From Patella vulgata (lineage: Eukaryota; Mollusca; Gastropoda; Patellidae): a DNA stretch of 64,000 nucleotides. The position numbers and the translations under genes are program-made. Where the stretch lies: the NCBI RefSeq assembly GCF_932274485.2, contig NC_065881.2, positions 46,634,702-46,698,701 on the forward strand. Direction: 5' to 3'. The notes beneath the pieces were generated by a model. That model saw nothing but the letters and a program-made list of their open reading frames with translations, did not search any database and was not told where the DNA came from. Below, piece by piece: positions 1-13,200 of this stretch (positions within the stretch are counted from its first letter, which is position 1; every line of letters starts with the position of its first letter).

Positions 1-225
1 GTGAGAGCTTATTTAGTATATGCATTTAGTGTCTGAAATTGTAGGCTGTTGTTCATTAAAAATAAGATATAAAAGTTTTGTTAATCAAACAGATGACCTA
101 ATTGTTTCTTTGAAGTGGGAGACCGAGATGGCATTGAAAAGACAATAAGCAATTTTAGCCATGTAAAAGTTTTAATTTAAAGTACATGAAAATGTCATCA
201 AATGTCCTTCATTCGAAGTTCAATG
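1..225. other. Unassigned flank
   Basis: AT-rich DNA before the first transposon. I see no gene, RNA or repeat structure in it. Confidence 0.5.
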
Positions 226-227
226 TA

Positions 228-1748
228 TACTATTCAAAAAAAGTAGGGGATATTTGATTTTTAAGTGTTATTAAAGTCACCTAATGAAACTGACGAAGAA
301 ACAAATGACAAAATGAAATGAAGTTCACATTCATCGATTTATTCCAAATGATCGTTAGACTAAGTAAGGCACAGACTGACCATTATAAGGGTAAAATGAT
401 ACCCGGGGTCAAACAGCAAAGTTACCACAGCATCACAACCAAGTCAGTAACGGGTAAATCCTCCTCTGTTTGCCAAACAAGCATTGATCCGACGTGGCAT
501 ACTCCTAATGAGACGTCTAAGGTCATTTTGGTCCAGATTGTCCCATTCCTGTTGCAACGCAGCAGCAAGTTCTTGGACATTGGCAGGACGTTGTTGACGT
601 TGACGTAACCTCTGTCCAAGCATGTCCCAGACATGCTCGATGGGGGAGAGGTCGGGACTCAGTGCTGGCCAAGGTAATGTTCTGTTGTTGGAGGTAACCT
701 GTAACGATCCTGGCCCTGTGACATCTTGCGTTGTCATCCTGGAAGATGAAACGGCGGCCATGACGTCGTGCGAACGGCACAACATGGACTGCCAAGATGT
801 TGTCTCGGTAGTACTGGCCTGTAACACGCCCTGCAACAACATGTAAAGCCGTTCTTCCAGCAACAGTGATGCCTCCCCACACCATAACAGAACCACCCCC
901 AAATCGATCATGTCTGATGACGTTAACGTCTTGGAAGCGCTCGTTTCGACGACGCCACACCCTCCTACGTCTGTCCAAAAAATCAACAGTGAACCTTGAC
1001 TCATCTGAAAACATCACATTGCTCCAGCGTCGATTATCCCAGTGTTGACGATCCCTACACCAACGACGTCTTGCCTGAATGTGATGATCTCTCAAACAAG
1101 GGATCACGCGAGGACGTCGGGCGCGAAGGTGACCCCTATGCAGTCGATTCCGAATCGTCTGGCCACTCACTCTCACACCAGTGTCTGTTTGAAGACGAGC
1201 GCTGATCTGATTTGCTGTGATGACACGATTTCTCAAGGCCAAGGCACGGATAAATCGATCCTGGGCTTGAGTTGTCGCCCTTGGTCGACCTGAGCGTGGT
1301 CTGTCCTGTACAGATTGTGTATCACGGTATCTGGACCATAGCCTGCTTATGACAGACTGAGAAACATTTATCGTCCGCGCCACAACCGCCTGTGTTGTGC
1401 CGATCTGTAGCATGCCAAGGGCACGTAACCTTTCATTTTGGGTAAGCCGACGCATATCAAAATTTGTTTTCTGGTCACTAAAACAATTAAACTGATGTTT
1501 CCACCCTGGAATTCAATGCCACAATGACTAACATTCAAAGTCAGAGTCGTGCAAATCTTGGGTTGGACCCCCATGATGATCCCAAGCATCACCTGCATTC
1601 CATGCGGTAGCTATTGGTGCGTTTGGGCGTCACATGTAACTGGAAATGTTTCTTCTGTTAGGTTCTATAGTGACTTTTTTCATAGTCATTTGCATATTTT
1701 AGTATTATGCCCCAAAAATCAAATATCCCCTACTTTTTTGGAATAGTA
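228..1748 (-). mobile_element. Tc1/mariner-type transposon, full length, TA-flanked
   Basis: The element is bounded by inverted repeats of about 35 bp that begin TACTATTC and contain AAAAAAGTAGGGGATATTTG, with one mismatch between the ends. A TA dinucleotide lies at each edge (226-227 and 1749-1750), as expected for Tc1/mariner insertion. A transposase gene on the - strand occupies most of the interior. The element lies upstream of MGAT1. Length (1521 bp) and termini indicate a complete unit whose single coding region carries one frameshift, so it is probably not autonomous now. Confidence 0.95.
523..1455 (-). pseudogene. Tc1-type transposase, one frameshift
   Basis: The N-terminal half starts MRRLTQNERLRALGMLQ and shows a homeodomain-like helix-turn-helix region followed by the GRPR-like linker (RPRSGRPRATT), as in Tc1 transposases. 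The catalytic core shows VMFSDESRF with the first Asp, then FIFQDDNARCH with the second. Near position 675 the frame shifts by one base. The rest of the family sequence, including PWPALSPDLSPIEHVW with the third acidic residue, continues in the neighbouring frame down to about 444. Spacing between the second Asp and the Glu fits DD34E once the indel is allowed for. All three catalytic positions survive, so the copy is probably young. Confidence 0.93.
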
Positions 1749-1750
1749 TA

Positions 1751-2290
1751 GATTGACTATTTATAACCTGACAACACACTGCATTGTAATAGTAATTATG
1801 TTATCTTTGTCATAAGCAGCCAATTCTTCATGAAGGTCTATTTATACTCAAATGTGCTTTTATTTTAATTACATAGTAATAGTACTTATTTTTGAAATTT
1901 TTAAAACAATCTGGCTTTTTGTGCCTTTAGTTAGAATTAACTATTGATTGTAACTCAATCCAATTACTATCACTATTATAGATTTGTTAGCAAAACTATT
2001 CTTTAAGAGAAACTTGTTTTGCCAGTCTACAAGCTGCCATTGTAAATTACACTTGCAAGATTATGAATGGGCGAGCACTAGCAATTATACATTGGTGGTT
2101 TCTAATTATCCCTCATGGTACATGTATATATTGGTTTCTGTGTACTTATGATGGTTGTCATTCTTAGTTTGATAAAGACGAGAGAACTGTGTAGGTAACA
2201 TGTTTTCTATATATATGTGTGACAATACCGTGTAAAATGTGATAAATGCCATGCAATGATGGCAAGGTTTGAGTTGTCACTATGTAATGG
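1751..2290. other. Unassigned intergenic DNA
   Basis: AT-rich sequence without a convincing ORF, RNA gene or terminal repeat. Confidence 0.5.
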
Positions 2291-2307
2291 TTGTTTTTGG
2301 GCTTATC

Positions 2308-2402
2308 AGCCAATTCGCTTTTTTCTGGCTTATCTGGAAATTTGATTTTTCTCGGGTCCCTTTTTTTCTGGCTTATCTGGAAATTTGATTTTTCTTGGGT
2401 CA
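2308..2402. repeat. Short tandem duplication
   Basis: A unit of roughly 50 bp, marked by TTTTTTCTGGCTTATCTGG and GATTTTTCTYGGGTC, occurs twice in direct tandem with only a few differences. No gene is associated with it. Confidence 0.75.
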
Positions 2403-2654
2403 CACTTTTAGATTGAAATATAAGTTTAGATAGTCATACAGAAGACACTATTTATTATATTTATATCAAAGTATTCAAAGGGAACATATCTTTAAACATG
2501 TACATGTACATTACATGTATTTACACCAGATGTTATGATAAATACATAGATAACCAGATCGAAATTTTGTGATTTTATTGTTGTTTAGTTTACATGATAT
2601 TGCATGGATTTACAATTAGTAATAATAGAGACTCTTTCTGTCTGACATAAATTT

Positions 2655-2930
2655 GTTGCCAGCTACTGTGGCTCAGTGATTAAGAAACTGGCTCACTAAC
2701 CAGGATTTTCCAATGGTGTAGGGAAAACTAAGAGTGCCTCGCAAGGAATAGCTTTTAAGTTCTAGTCGTTCGGATTGTACAAAATAGCAAGGTCCTGTGT
2801 ACATGTTGACATGCAGGTAAAATAACCCTTGGCAATTGGAATTCGACAGAGAGGTGGAAATTTCACCCTTATCACATTGCATGAGATATGTCCGTCTTCA
2901 TTAGCCAAGATGGTATAGAAAAGTAAGGTC
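2655..2930 (+). repeat. SINE-A copy
   Basis: The left end holds a tRNA-like A-box region (TGTGGCTCAGTGATTAAG). The body carries blocks shared with the copies at 18840, 37488, 54236 and 57340, for example a block ending TTGGAATTCGACA and a CGTCTTCATTAGCC block near the 3' end. The tRNA-derived head and recurrence indicate a SINE mobilised by a LINE elsewhere in the genome. Confidence 0.8.
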
Positions 2931-3213
2931 TTATAAACCAAATTTTATTTCTGTAATGCACAAAAAACTGATTTGTATTTATTTTTTTCTTCTCAGTAGA
3001 AAATATTACGTCAAAGTAGATTCCCCTCCTTCTGAAAATCTTGGTAACTAAAGGCTACAGTTTTTAACAGATTTTGGTTTGACTTGACTTTAGGACTTTG
3101 AGAAGATTAACCCCATTAAATATTGTATTTCCAATTTGGCATGAAACATTGGAATCTGAAAGATGAACCCTGCTGATTTTCAGCAATCTACAACTATCTT
3201 TTTACTACTTTTA

Positions 3214-3486
3214 AGGGGGATTGGATGGCCGAATGGTTAGCTCATGGGCGCAGTATCATTAGGTCTGTCATTGAGTCAACTGGCATGGTTTCAAATCGCC
3301 GGTTGTACATGACAAGGAATAGGGATGCCTGTCCAACCTTGTGGGTTTTCTCCGGGTGCTACGGTTTCTTCCCACTACTAAAGACCCCTATGCAGAAGTG
3401 AATTATTGAAATAAAATTGAACCATGTGTTAGAACCAAAATGACTTGGTTGGTGTCGAGTGGACGTTAAACCCCATCTCTCTCTTT
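3214..3486 (+). repeat. SINE-B copy, near full length
   Basis: A tRNA-like head (TGGCCGAATGGTTAGCTCA as A box, GGTTTCAAATC as degenerate B box) is followed by a conserved body (TGGGTTTTCTCCGGGTGC, AATTATTGAAATAAAATTGA) and a tail GTGGACGTTAAACCCCATCT ending in a CTCTCT run. The copies at 16302, 18033, 18177 and 56035 share this layout. Confidence 0.87.
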
Positions 3487-3532
3487 CCTTTTAAAATCAC
3501 ATTTTCCACAGCACTAAATGTTTATTATTTTT

Positions 3533-3865
3533 GTCCGGTGGCTGAAGGGGGGATCATCATTTAAATCGAAGTGAACTCATTTCCTGCCAATTTTACCCCC
3601 CCACCCACATATGCACAGGTGCAACCACCCACCCCACCTTGCCACGATGGGCAGTCCTATAAATTTATGTTTTATTAATAAGTATATAAAATGATCATCA
3701 TTTATGTCAATATAATCACATTGGACCCCCCATATCTCGAAAAAACCCTCCTCAAACGCCTGATCACCACCCAGATTCGGAATCTACTCAAAAAACTGGT
3801 CTAGAAAAGCTTGGTCTCATAAATTCACAGCTCGGGTGGCGATTCCCCCCCTTCCGCCACCGGAC
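3533..3865. mobile_element. Short inverted-repeat element (MITE-like)
   Basis: The ends are inverted copies of each other: GTCCGGTGGCTGAAGGGGGG at the left, and the reverse complement of the right end reads GTCCGGTGGCGGAAGGGGGG. The interior is C-rich and non-coding. No perfect target duplication is visible; the flanks TATTTTTG and TATTTGTG differ by one base. The superfamily is not assigned. Confidence 0.75.
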
Positions 3866-4167
3866 TATTTGTGTAAATAGTACATATATATAGAAAACAT
3901 TTTTACTACTTATTCACACAGAAATAAGATATTTGTTTTATTGACAGGTGTCCACACATAGTAGTATGTGATCATTTTAATTCTAGCTATACATATTTTA
4001 TTTCAGCAAGCTGATACATGTGAGTGGGAGATATATGTTCGGCTGTTAATTTTATCATTTTTGAATACTTATAATATCATCAAAAATTTACAAATCATGT
4101 TAATTGACTATATTTTAGATGTGTTTCAAAGACTGCAGTATGATATTGTGAGTTACAAAGACTAACA

Positions 4168-4275
4168 ATGCGACTTAAACGCAGATATTTAATAACTGTG
4201 GTTGTGGGCTGTTTTGTGTCATGGAATTTGCTTACATATTACATGCTCACAACTAAACAACAAATAAAAGAACCG
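4168..4275 (+). CDS. MGAT1: MGAT1 exon 1 (residues 1-36)
   Basis: Encodes the cytosolic tail MRLKRRY and the hydrophobic anchor, including a WN pair also found in vertebrate GnT-I anchors. The ATG has an A at -3 (AACAATG). The exon ends in phase 0 at a GTAAG donor. Confidence 0.9.
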
Positions 4276-7200
4276 GTAAGTAGAAAAATGTTTGATCATC
4301 CACTTAATAAAAACACTGTTATACTAAACACTGAAATCTATCAGCGCTTGTGAAAATATTGACTTTGGGAGTTTTATAGGAAAAGGGCCATTTTACAAAA
4401 CCATACTCATTGATATTGGGGTTTCTTAATTAACTTAAATGACAAGAAGACAGTTGTTTTAATCGTTGGTAAAGTATATTATCTCTATAACTTATAAGTA
4501 CAAGTAACAAAAGAGAAATAGAACATATATATAAACTAGATAAACAAGAAGTAATTATAAATTGGGGGATTTAAACAATTATTTTGGATACTCGCTTATA
4601 TGTAGACACGGATATCCATATTATCATCAATAATGTATTGGATGTTATAATTGTAATAGACAGCAACAACCATAAACGGAGAGATAAAAAGGAAAAAAAT
4701 ATCAGAAAAAGTTTGTGTTGTTCTATCGGTTGTTTTTATAGCTACGGGTTCAATTTACCCTTGCAAACTCGTTTTTTCTCATTCAAGCGTATGCCGTATT
4801 GAAAATGCCGTATTACAATCAGTGGCGACGCCAGCCGTCAGTGATTGGAGGGGCAAAGCTGGGGCAAAGTCCAAGGTTAAGGGGGCAAAGGCAAGAGCTT
4901 TAACTAGGGGTAGGGGGCCTCCCCCAGAAATTTTTGAACAACAGGTTGCCGGAAATGCAGCCTGGCAGTATTTCAGGCACTGATCGATGAGGTAAAGTCT
5001 CAAACGAACGGACTTGCGAATCACGACGAAGCCCACTCAAGAGCGTCAAAGTAGGGAGTCCTCCCCCAGAAAATTTTGAAAAACATACTGCCGGAAATGC
5101 TGTCTTACAGTATTCTGTCAGGCACCGATCGTCGAGATAAATAGATCTGACCATATACCGTCCGTCGCCTGATCACTAGTTTATCCGACTAGAGAACAAA
5201 ATGTCAACGAACGGACTTGCGAACCTCAACGAATTCCACTTGTGAACGCCAAAGTATCGAGTCCATTTAGGACCTCGCCAAGAAAATTTTGAAAAATAGA
5301 CTGTCAGATATGCGTGGGGATGTGGGATTTATTCACCAGAGAAGGTATTGATTACCGAAACGTATCACAAATACGTTTTTTTATTTTCTAAAATTATTGG
5401 GGGGGGGCAAACAGGGCAGTCCAGATAAATAGGGGGGCAAATCCCCCCCCCCCCCCGCCCCCGTGCCGCCACTGATTACAATACAAGAATACTAAATTAA
5501 ACTATACAATATGAGACATGAGTGCTGTCTCAAAATATGCCCATTAACTAAGTCAAATAAATAGCTGTTTTTCGGATCATGCGATTTACAAACCACTATG
5601 ACACAATGTCATTCAATCTACCGGTACCTCTCAACGGGTTAGCATTTTTCACATTTCTGCCTATATAAAGTATATTTTAATCAGAAAATCAATGATTCCT
5701 TTGGAAAATCAAAGTGTGGGTATTCATAATTCATGAAACAGGGATAATTCTAACAGTACCAGCCGTGAATGACAATAAAAGGAAGACATATTTTCACAAA
5801 ATACATAGAGAAAAAAAATTGCGGTATCTTCGGTAAGGAATGTTGTCATTCGACAATACTCGTTATTTTTAGTAAAGTTATTTTTAGTACCGGAACCTAT
5901 TACTGGTAGAACTATCGTGCGCTTAGTAAGTTATTCTGACTGAAGTTAGTCTATTCGGCTATTATTATTGCGCAGACTGGAACTAAAATGCTTTAAATAA
6001 TTATTTGTTCTATCACAAAGTATTGTCCAATTTCAAAGAATTTCTGTCATTGAAAATCGTCCTGTTCGCGGGCGGACGGAATGCAAAATTTCAGCTGTCC
6101 AACCAAAAAATTAACCTGTCCCGGGCGTCGGGTGATGGGAATTGTGCACCGCTGCTGAACAGAGAGTGGGTCCTGTGGTGTTCCAAAATCTATTATTGAC
6201 ACTTGCGGTGGACACACCAGATACTGATGTATAGACTGTGTACAGACTCTAAACCTTCTCATAATGTCTTGGAATTCTGATGAATTAATCACTAATGTGT
6301 CAACATACTGTTCACAAAAAATTGCTTTGATCCATTTAGTAAGTCGTTTTCTAGAATTATTTGATTAAACTGCCTTTCTGATTTTGAAATCGTACTGACG
6401 TTTCTTTTGCTGTTTAGTATATTATAGTGAGAAATACCAGCTCTTTATCTAATTTCCCATAATGTATCTTTAACATTTCGAGCTAAAGCTAAGCAATTTC
6501 ATTGGTCGATGCTTTGGGACAAGATAACTTTGATTCTATCTAATAGAGAGTGATGAAACTTAGTATATAGTTGATAATCAGTTTGATTGCTTGATACTTT
6601 TGAAAAAAATTAATGTGCTATTAATTAATATGTGTCATCTATTTTGGGAATTCGGAGGGGGACATCAACCTCACTGTTGGCTTGTTTAAAATTAGATAAC
6701 AAAATTTAGGTCATTATCATATTGTATATATGGTTCTTGATATCAAATGTTCACTGTGAGGCGCCAAGCTTGATACATCTTTCATAGAATTTATAAATCT
6801 CTTGTTTATATAGCGTCTTTGATGGAAGTTAATGTATAAAATATAATAGACAACAAGATGACTAATAGCTTTTAATTCTCATAATCTTGGTTGTTCAGTT
6901 AACATTACTTATATAGCTATAATAGGGGTGGGATGCTGTCGAAAATCAGTTTGTTCAGAAATGTACACAAAATATCAAATTCTTTATATTTCTGCTTTCA
7001 ATTTTGATGGAAATTTAAAGGCGCTAAACCTCTTAACTCAATATTATCCATAATCTTTGTGATATAAACACAAACTGAAATTTGACATTGCTCATATTTC
7101 AATCAATATTGATGTTGTTATCTAATTTTTACCTAATTTACACAATGACCACTTTGCAATCAGATCCTGATGTCGGGTTCGCTATGATCTCTAGAGAAAT

Positions 7201-10200
7201 TTGTAATGATCAAAGCAAGTCAATGGGGAAGTAATTAAAAATAGCTGATCGACAAAAAGATAAACAATTAAACTAGAATAAACAGCTTCAATTTGAAATG
7301 CTTATACATGTATCAATAACAATTTAATAAAGAATTGAATGTAGATCATTTTATATGAAATATGATACATTAAATATTTTCGTCTTATATTAATGTTGTG
7401 AAGAAAAGAACTATACGCCCTTGAACTAATTTTTGACCGCCTTTCTTTTCATCCTCTTGCCAAATCTGAATCTCTGTGTCTTGTTATAAATGAGACAACC
7501 TTATTTTCATGATTTCTCTATAATAAAATCTGTTGTTTTAGAGTTACTTGATCAGCATACATTCAGTAGCAAATTAAAGATGTATTTAGTAAGATCGGGA
7601 TAAAGAGCAGGCCGTTCTGGCTTTAATACTAAAAATTTAAAAATGGATTATTTAAAAATAATATATATATTAAAAATTTCATTATTTATTTTTTCAAAGC
7701 AAACTGGTAAAGACCAACAACAAATTGAGACAAAATTATCTCGACTGGAAAGGGAAATTACTAATCAACTGAAGGATAATAAAGATTTATTAAAAGATTT
7801 ACTACATCTAAAAAAAGATAGTAAGTACAAATTAAAACAGAGTATGCATGCCTCTCATGTACATGGAATCCCAGAGTGGGCCCTGAAGAACCTGGTTCTC
7901 TCATGTCAGAAATCTCAGATACTATATTGATCAGTCACTATAGCTGTTTAATTATGTCATCATTCCGCTCATATCACACCCAGTGGCCGAAACAAACATT
8001 TTCCAAACACAGGCCTGCAGGACCTGTGTGACACATGATCATGTGGGTCCTTCAGGTGACACGCAGGCCCAACCAATAATAATATTTATAGTTTCCAAGC
8101 GAAGCGCAGAAGATCAGAGGAAAGGAAGTACATATAAAGCGGCTGCACATGCCTAAGTATTAAATTGTCATCATCGATTGACATGCCAGTACATCACAGA
8201 AGGACTACGGGTTTAGTAACTTGCGAAAGAAAAAAGAAAAAAAAAGACAATCAAATTCGTGTGTCATTCAATTTAATGGAAACAAATCTATTCATGGCTA
8301 CATAATTTAGGGTTTTTCTTATTAAACTACGTAAACTTCAAACAGTTACAACAAAAAAACTTGACGTATGGCGATAACGTTGACGATTGCCGCGATGGCG
8401 TTGGCATAAACTGGCTTGTCCCGCACTAGATTGTTAGCACAATAGTCCAGAATTGGGTCAAATGAGGTCACGTAGGAAATGGTTTTAAAATTATAAGTTT
8501 CCATTACCTTTAATATAACAAAAATAATTCTTGGTAATTTATGATGAATATCATATTCTATTGTATGTAATTACCACAAAAATAACGACAAATAGGTAGG
8601 CCTACAGCTACACCCTTAGGAAAATTTTCTATATTTAATTCACGTTCCGGCTTGAAATTCATTTCAGTAATTTTCCTGAATAAATTACTGTCTTCGTTTT
8701 TTGGGATGGATATAAACTGATACAGCACCATGGTATTTCTTCATAATACAATTTGTAGTTTTTTGTCTATCACGTAACTTGTAAATATATTTTTATTTAT
8801 TCGTCTATGATAGACACACGGCACAGTGATCATGTGACAACCATAATTGAAATTGCTTTAGAATAAAATTCAGTACGACTATGCTATATAGTTTTCAATA
8901 ATAATAACGACAATATTTTAAAATTGAGCCTATGTCAGCATATGTATAAAATAAAAAATCATAACGGTAAACGCTACTTAAAACTAAAACTAGCATCCCC
9001 GTTTTATCGACCTAATTTGAACCGATGTCACATGTCATCATAGGATTCAGCAGTGGAGATTTTGTTGGAAAAATATATTATTAATGACTGTTTCTCGGTG
9101 TTTTACCCGAGGATTATATTCAACTGAGATTCAAATTTAACTAAAAGCTGGTCAACGAAACCATTAAATGTATGACCCAATTATTATTTTAGTATCTACC
9201 GGTACCTGAAATTCATACGGAGCGTCAAAGACGCACGATTCCCGAGCGAGATGCACAATCTGTGCCGAGGTATCACTGTTATTGTAGCCAACAAGCAAGT
9301 TGATTGACTACTTAATCAACAAATAATAATTAACCCGTTAAATTTAGCCGAAACCATAGTGGCCGGTTTGTTGTTTTACCAATCAGCTTGATTGGAGTTC
9401 AAGCGGCTAAAGCCGACAAAAAACCAGCTACAAATCAGGCTGTTTGGAAAAACAGCAGCTTCTGTCATGTCGATGACAAGTAAACAATAACCGTCAACTA
9501 TCGGAGACTCGGAGGTTGCGTTTCTATGACATTTCTACCCTTTCCAGAATTGTCGTATGTGGACACTAACTATGCGAGATAACAAGGCAAAGGCCTGGCG
9601 GACCCGAGTGAAATAGGCAAGCAATAGTCCTCCGATAAATCAGTCGGTCTCGAACACTGACCACACCTTTTTTGGAGACTGGTAGAAATGTTATACAGAA
9701 CTCAATTCCAGTTCATTGTAACTCAATAGCAATTTCGTCAATTCGGAATGTCCTGGACTGACAATTGAACACCTCGATTTATCCACATTCACACCAGTTT
9801 TTAGTCACAGATATACATCTGTCCAATAATCTTGAATAATTCCAAAGCCAATAATTTTAATGTATTTATCTGAAGTGGTAATAAGGTAAAAAGATGTTTG
9901 ACTTTGATGAAGCTATTAAAGATAAGTGTTTTGACAACTTGTTAACTAATAGAACAGGGTTATTATTAGTTATTCATTGTTCTCATTAGTGCCAATTAAT
10001 GAAATAAGGTCAAATTATCAGCTAAATATCAAGAAAACATTTAACAGAGATATATAGTTTCCCATACAATCATTGACTACCCCGCTGATTATTTCTTCAT
10101 CAAATGGTAATTAACTTCCGCCATCATTGATGCTTTGCGCAAGTAAAAATAGCCACAAATCAACAATTTTCAACACATATCATCATAATTTGTATTGAAA

Positions 10201-13200
10201 CGAATGCTTTTATCACAAACAGTGATGAATATTAAACCATTAAACATACATTATGGGAGATTAGATAAAGAGCTGGCAGTTCTCACAGTTCTCATAGTTA
10301 AAAACTAGATAATGTAAAGGGAATTTGCTGAAAATTTCAGTCAAATTGATCCACTCTGAACCGAGAATTTAGTGATTGAAATTTAGGCCTAGCCTCGATC
10401 ACCATTACTAAAGTCGGTATGATAAAAAACAGTCTCGACTATCCAATCCAGTAAATATCACATCTAGCGATGACATCGAGAGTTGATTATGGTTTGGATA
10501 AGTTAATTAATGTCTAATTAATAATTTAGATAACATTTCAGGCCTAAAGAAAAACCTGCAATAAGCAGGTTTAGCTCTTGCATAGTGTATGTTTAATATA
10601 GACACCGAGCAGTTTCTCTTTGTCGTAATGTGTTTTACTTACATTTTCAAAGCAATGTTTTTATATGTACACAAGTGGCCGTGACTTGACCCACCCAAAA
10701 TCTTGAGTAGCCATTGTTTTGTTTTTTTTCAAAATCAAAGAATTATGCGGTAAAGTTTCACTTTTATTTCAACATGGATTATATCTTAAGCTATGTGTAG
10801 TACCTCTTTGGACCCATAAATTGGAAATTAAGGGAGTTACAAGCTTGTAACTTTTTTGTAATCAAAGGATTACAAAACCTGCTTAAAGGAAGTCCTTAGA
10901 ACGATCCACTACTGTGGTTGTAGTCAAAGACAAAAGCTATCAGTAGTGGAACCATTTGTAAATAACTCTGCTACTAATTGAACTAGAATGTTCAAACATG
11001 GTCTAACCTAAGTGTTTATTAGGTGAATGCCTTGACCAAGTTCAATGATGAATGAACATTGTCTGCTTAATCTGAGATAAGCAGAGGTTAGCAATTTCAT
11101 CGGCTGATGCTTTGATTCTAATTAAGTGAAAGTAATGAAAATTGGTGTGTAGTTTCACTACATAACTACCTTTACTTAGTTCATTCATAAGCATTTTCTG
11201 TTTCCACAGGCTTAATTTAGATGAGAAATTTGATTGCCCAGTGCTTTACAAAAATAAAAGTGTGCAATTAATTAATTTGTGCCAACTGTTGCAAGGCTTC
11301 AGTGTCGGTGAGATTGTGAATTTTTTTATTATTATTACCCCCCCCCCCCCAAATGTGAACATTGATTGGGGCTACTGGACTTGCATCGTCTATTAAAATG
11401 GCTTTAGTTTTATTACATCAGTACTTTGACTAAGTTCGATAAGGAGCATTTTCTACTTGGGTTATGCAGAGGGATGAATAATTTGATTGTTTCATGCATT
11501 ATTTGGGGATTGGGGTGGAGGATATCAGCGTCACTGTTAGCTTTCATTATTTCTGTATTTTTATGAATTTTTATCTTGTCTTTATTTTAGTATCAACTGC
11601 CACATCTCCTCCACCAGAATTACATGAAGATATACCTAAAGCTGATGTATTACCTATATTGATGTTTGCTTGTAATAGAGTAACTGTTAGTAGAAGTCTT
11701 GATCAATTACTCAAGTAAGAAAATGCAATAATATTACTGACATTTAACACATACTTATGGAAAATATATTTGTAGCTGTTTTCTAAAAGCATGTGTTATA
11801 GTGTATTAAGAAAATTCAGATAATCAGCATTTAGTCTATCATTTTATAAATGTGAGAACAGGAACTCATAAAGGATTTTGCTTCTCACAGCCTATCATGA
11901 AAAATATTATATGATTGCTTTGATATTTAAATATCTCTACTCAGCATTTCGTTACAAGAAGCCTTTATGGACCTAGATCCATTCACCATGATCTAAGTGT
12001 AGAAATGTCAGAATCGAATGTATTATCATGGTTAAATCATAATCAGTTCTTTTATTGTGGTGTACATTTAGTTGGATTGAATCATTTATATCAATGCTGT
12101 TAATAGCAATCAATAAATAAACACCATGCCAGTTGCATATCTAAACACAAGTTAAATATCAAGATGAAGTAAAAATATTTCCCATTATAAGGTGTAAATT
12201 GATTATAAGAGAATCTGAATACATGCATATAAATGCACTAGAGTTATTACCTTATCATGCTAGTTTATTACATGCATCAGAGGTTTGCTGAAATATTTCA
12301 GGACATCTGCTGATTTCCTTTTTATATCATGTATTTAAATTTATTCAATGATGCTATAAAATTTGAATCTCTCTCAATGCACACGTTCTATAAAAGTTTT
12401 TATCCATTTTAATATACATAATTGTCCCCCGCCTTTCGAAGAAAGCAGGGGACTATTAAAATGGGTTCGTCCGTCTGTCTGTCCGTCCGTTACACTTTTT
12501 AGGACACAGTAACTCTCTTTCTAATTGTGCTAGAATGTTCAAACTTAGTGTAGGTGTTTATTAGGTCAATGCCTTGATGGAGTTCGAAGATGAGCATTTT
12601 CTTCTTAGGGTAAGCAGAGATAAGCAATTTGATTGGTTGATGCTTTGGGACACGATAACTTTAATTCTAATTAAGTGAGAGTGATGGAACTTGGTGTATA
12701 GTTTTATTACATCAATACCTTGACTAAGTTCTATAATGAGCATTATCTGCTCAGGGTAAGCAGAGTGATAAGCAATTTGATTGGCCGAGACTTTGGAACA
12801 CAATAACTCTCCTTCTAATGGAGCTAGAATGTTCAAACCTGATGTAGGTGTTTATTAGGTCAGTGCCTTGATGGAGTTGCAGATGGGCATTTTCTGCTTA
12901 GGGTAAGCAGAGATAAGCAGTTTGATTGGTTGATGCTTTGGGGCATGATAACTTTGGTTATAATGAAGTGAGAGCAATGAAACTCCGAAGATAGATTTAT
13001 TATATCATTACCTTGTCTAAGTTCGATGGTGCGAATTTTCTGCTTAGGCTAAGGAGCGATAATCTTGATTCTATCTGATAGAGAGTGATGAAACTTAGTG
13101 TATAGTTTGATTGCTTGATACTTTCGAAAAAAATAAATGTGCGATTAATTAATATTTGTCATCTATTTATTTTGGGATTTCGGCGGGGGACATTAGCCTC

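Noticed and set aside
444-1004. Possible separate gene overlapping the first Tc1
   Set aside because: It encodes the C-terminal part of the same transposase in the shifted frame (SPDLSPIEHVWDMLGQ).
3214-3310. tRNA gene candidate
   Set aside because: The A and B boxes belong to a SINE head. The B box is degenerate and the sequence continues into a SINE body and tail.
7990-8075. Imperfect palindrome around TGATCA
   Set aside because: Arms match only at their ends, with several gaps; not strong enough to call an element.
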